From positions 25,429,084 through 25,493,083 of the forward strand of contig OX328098.1 in the NCBI GenBank assembly GCA_946811185.2: DNA of 64,000 bases, in the 5' to 3' direction. This DNA comes from Hippopus hippopus (taxonomy: Eukaryota > Mollusca > Bivalvia > Cardiida > Cardiidae). Numbering within the stretch: the stretch's first letter is position 1; every line of letters begins with the position of its first letter. Below are positions 63,429 through 64,000 of the stretch, piece after piece. Position numbers and translations under genes: made by a program. The notes under the pieces are model-generated. The model was not told where the DNA came from and made no database searches. It saw nothing but the letters and a program-made list of their open reading frames with translations.

Positions 63429-63693
63429 TGAGCCATGCTCTGTGAAAAGGGGGCTTAATGCATTTGCGAAAAGTATCGACCCATGTCAGCCTGCGCAGTC
63501 CGCGCAGGCTGACATGGGCCGAAACTTTTCGATATCTTTAAGATTTCTGTATGTCAAAGGATCAGTCTACCTCATGATTGAGTCGGTTGTTAAAAAAAGT
63601 GGCTATTATGGATCCATAAGTATGTGATGGCTTTCTTGGTATGATGGATTACGGAGATGCATTAAGCCCCCTTATGCCAGAGCATGGTTCATT
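63429..63693 (+). repeat. family A MITE, full length
   Basis: TGAGCCATGCTCTGTGAAAA to CAGAGCATGGTTCAT. Core arms CATGTCAGCCTGCGCAG and CGCGCAGGCTGACATG: the usual AGGTCAG/CTGACCT pair reads ATGTCAG/CTGACAT, changed on both arms. Confidence 0.93.
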
Positions 63694-63730
63694 TGTATTT
63701 CGACAAACATACTTTTTTTGCTGCTGCTCT

Positions 63731-63772
63731 TGATGATGATGATGATCATCATCATCATTATTATCATTATCG
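63731..63772. repeat. (GAT)n/(ATC)n microsatellite, self-complementary
   Basis: GATGATGATGATGATC runs into ATCATCATCATCATTATT, so it can fold on itself. Confidence 0.9.
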
Positions 63773-63977
63773 TCATTCGCGTTGCTTCCGCCTATTATTC
63801 GTCATCACAGAAGGCAAATTAGTGAATTCGATTAAAAATGTTGACATGTTATGCAAATCAATTTCAGTTATAGGTTTGGGTCAGTAACCTAAAAACCGTT
63901 ACACGGTCTAGTCCCTGGACAACAACATAAGTTCATTCCCTTTTTTGTTCAAGTGTGTATAGACCATATGAGGACTT

Positions 63978-64000
63978 TTCATTCATTCATTCATTCATCT
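63978..64000. repeat. (ATTC)n microsatellite at window edge
   Basis: ATTCATTCATTCATTCAT, continuing out of the window. Confidence 0.85.

Overview
This window looks like non-coding, repeat-dominated DNA from an animal nuclear genome, most plausibly a bivalve mollusc. That assignment is an inference. It rests on the AT-rich composition, tRNA-headed SINEs ending in AATC-type tails, Helentron-like elements opening with a CGTC/CGTG microsatellite, and very dense palindromic MITEs, all of which I associate with molluscan genomes. I found no host protein-coding gene, no rRNA and no convincing functional tRNA. Every protein homology I could read is a decayed DNA-transposon transposase.

Layout. 1-2208: a mariner element on the minus strand whose left end lies outside the window; a 665-bp block inside its transposase has intron-like borders. 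2290-6230: copies of four small palindromic families (called A, B, C and F here). 6228-7815: an A element split by a complete but dead mariner (6398-7721). 7.8-20 kb: unique AT-rich DNA with scattered A, B and C copies, family E, SINEs, a 32-bp minisatellite and a ~175-bp tandem repeat. 21.3-22.9 kb: a dead Tc1-like element with intact terminal repeats. 24.6 kb: a perfect 88-bp palindrome flanked by a 9-bp direct repeat. 26.1-29.9 kb: an A element split by a 3.6-kb non-autonomous element that itself holds a 233-bp MITE, C and B copies and a Helentron-like element. 38.4-40.1 kb: a second Helentron-like element with about seven 166-bp tandem units. 44.2-45.2 kb: three A elements in a row. 48.8-50.9 kb: a tandem segmental duplication whose junction falls in a palindrome centre; one unit carries a 389-bp TIR element with a 3-bp target duplication, the other keeps the empty site. 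52-63.7 kb: more A, B, C, D and F copies, a 0.34-kb direct duplication and microsatellites.

How the parts relate. Small non-autonomous palindromic elements account for most recognisable content: about 23 A, 25 B, 30 C, 4 D, 1 E and 7 F copies. Nesting gives relative ages: A is older than the mariner at 6.4 kb, the 3.6-kb element and the foldback at 52.5 kb. The most striking pattern is that families A, D and E, which have different terminal repeats, share one hairpin core. The B core is a recognisable relative of it that differs at paired positions in a compensating way. Single copies of A and C also carry private changes mirrored on both arms. Both point to a process that keeps these sequences palindromic.

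Limits. Copy boundaries of MITEs were set by eye and may be off by 5-20 bp. Family names are local to this report.
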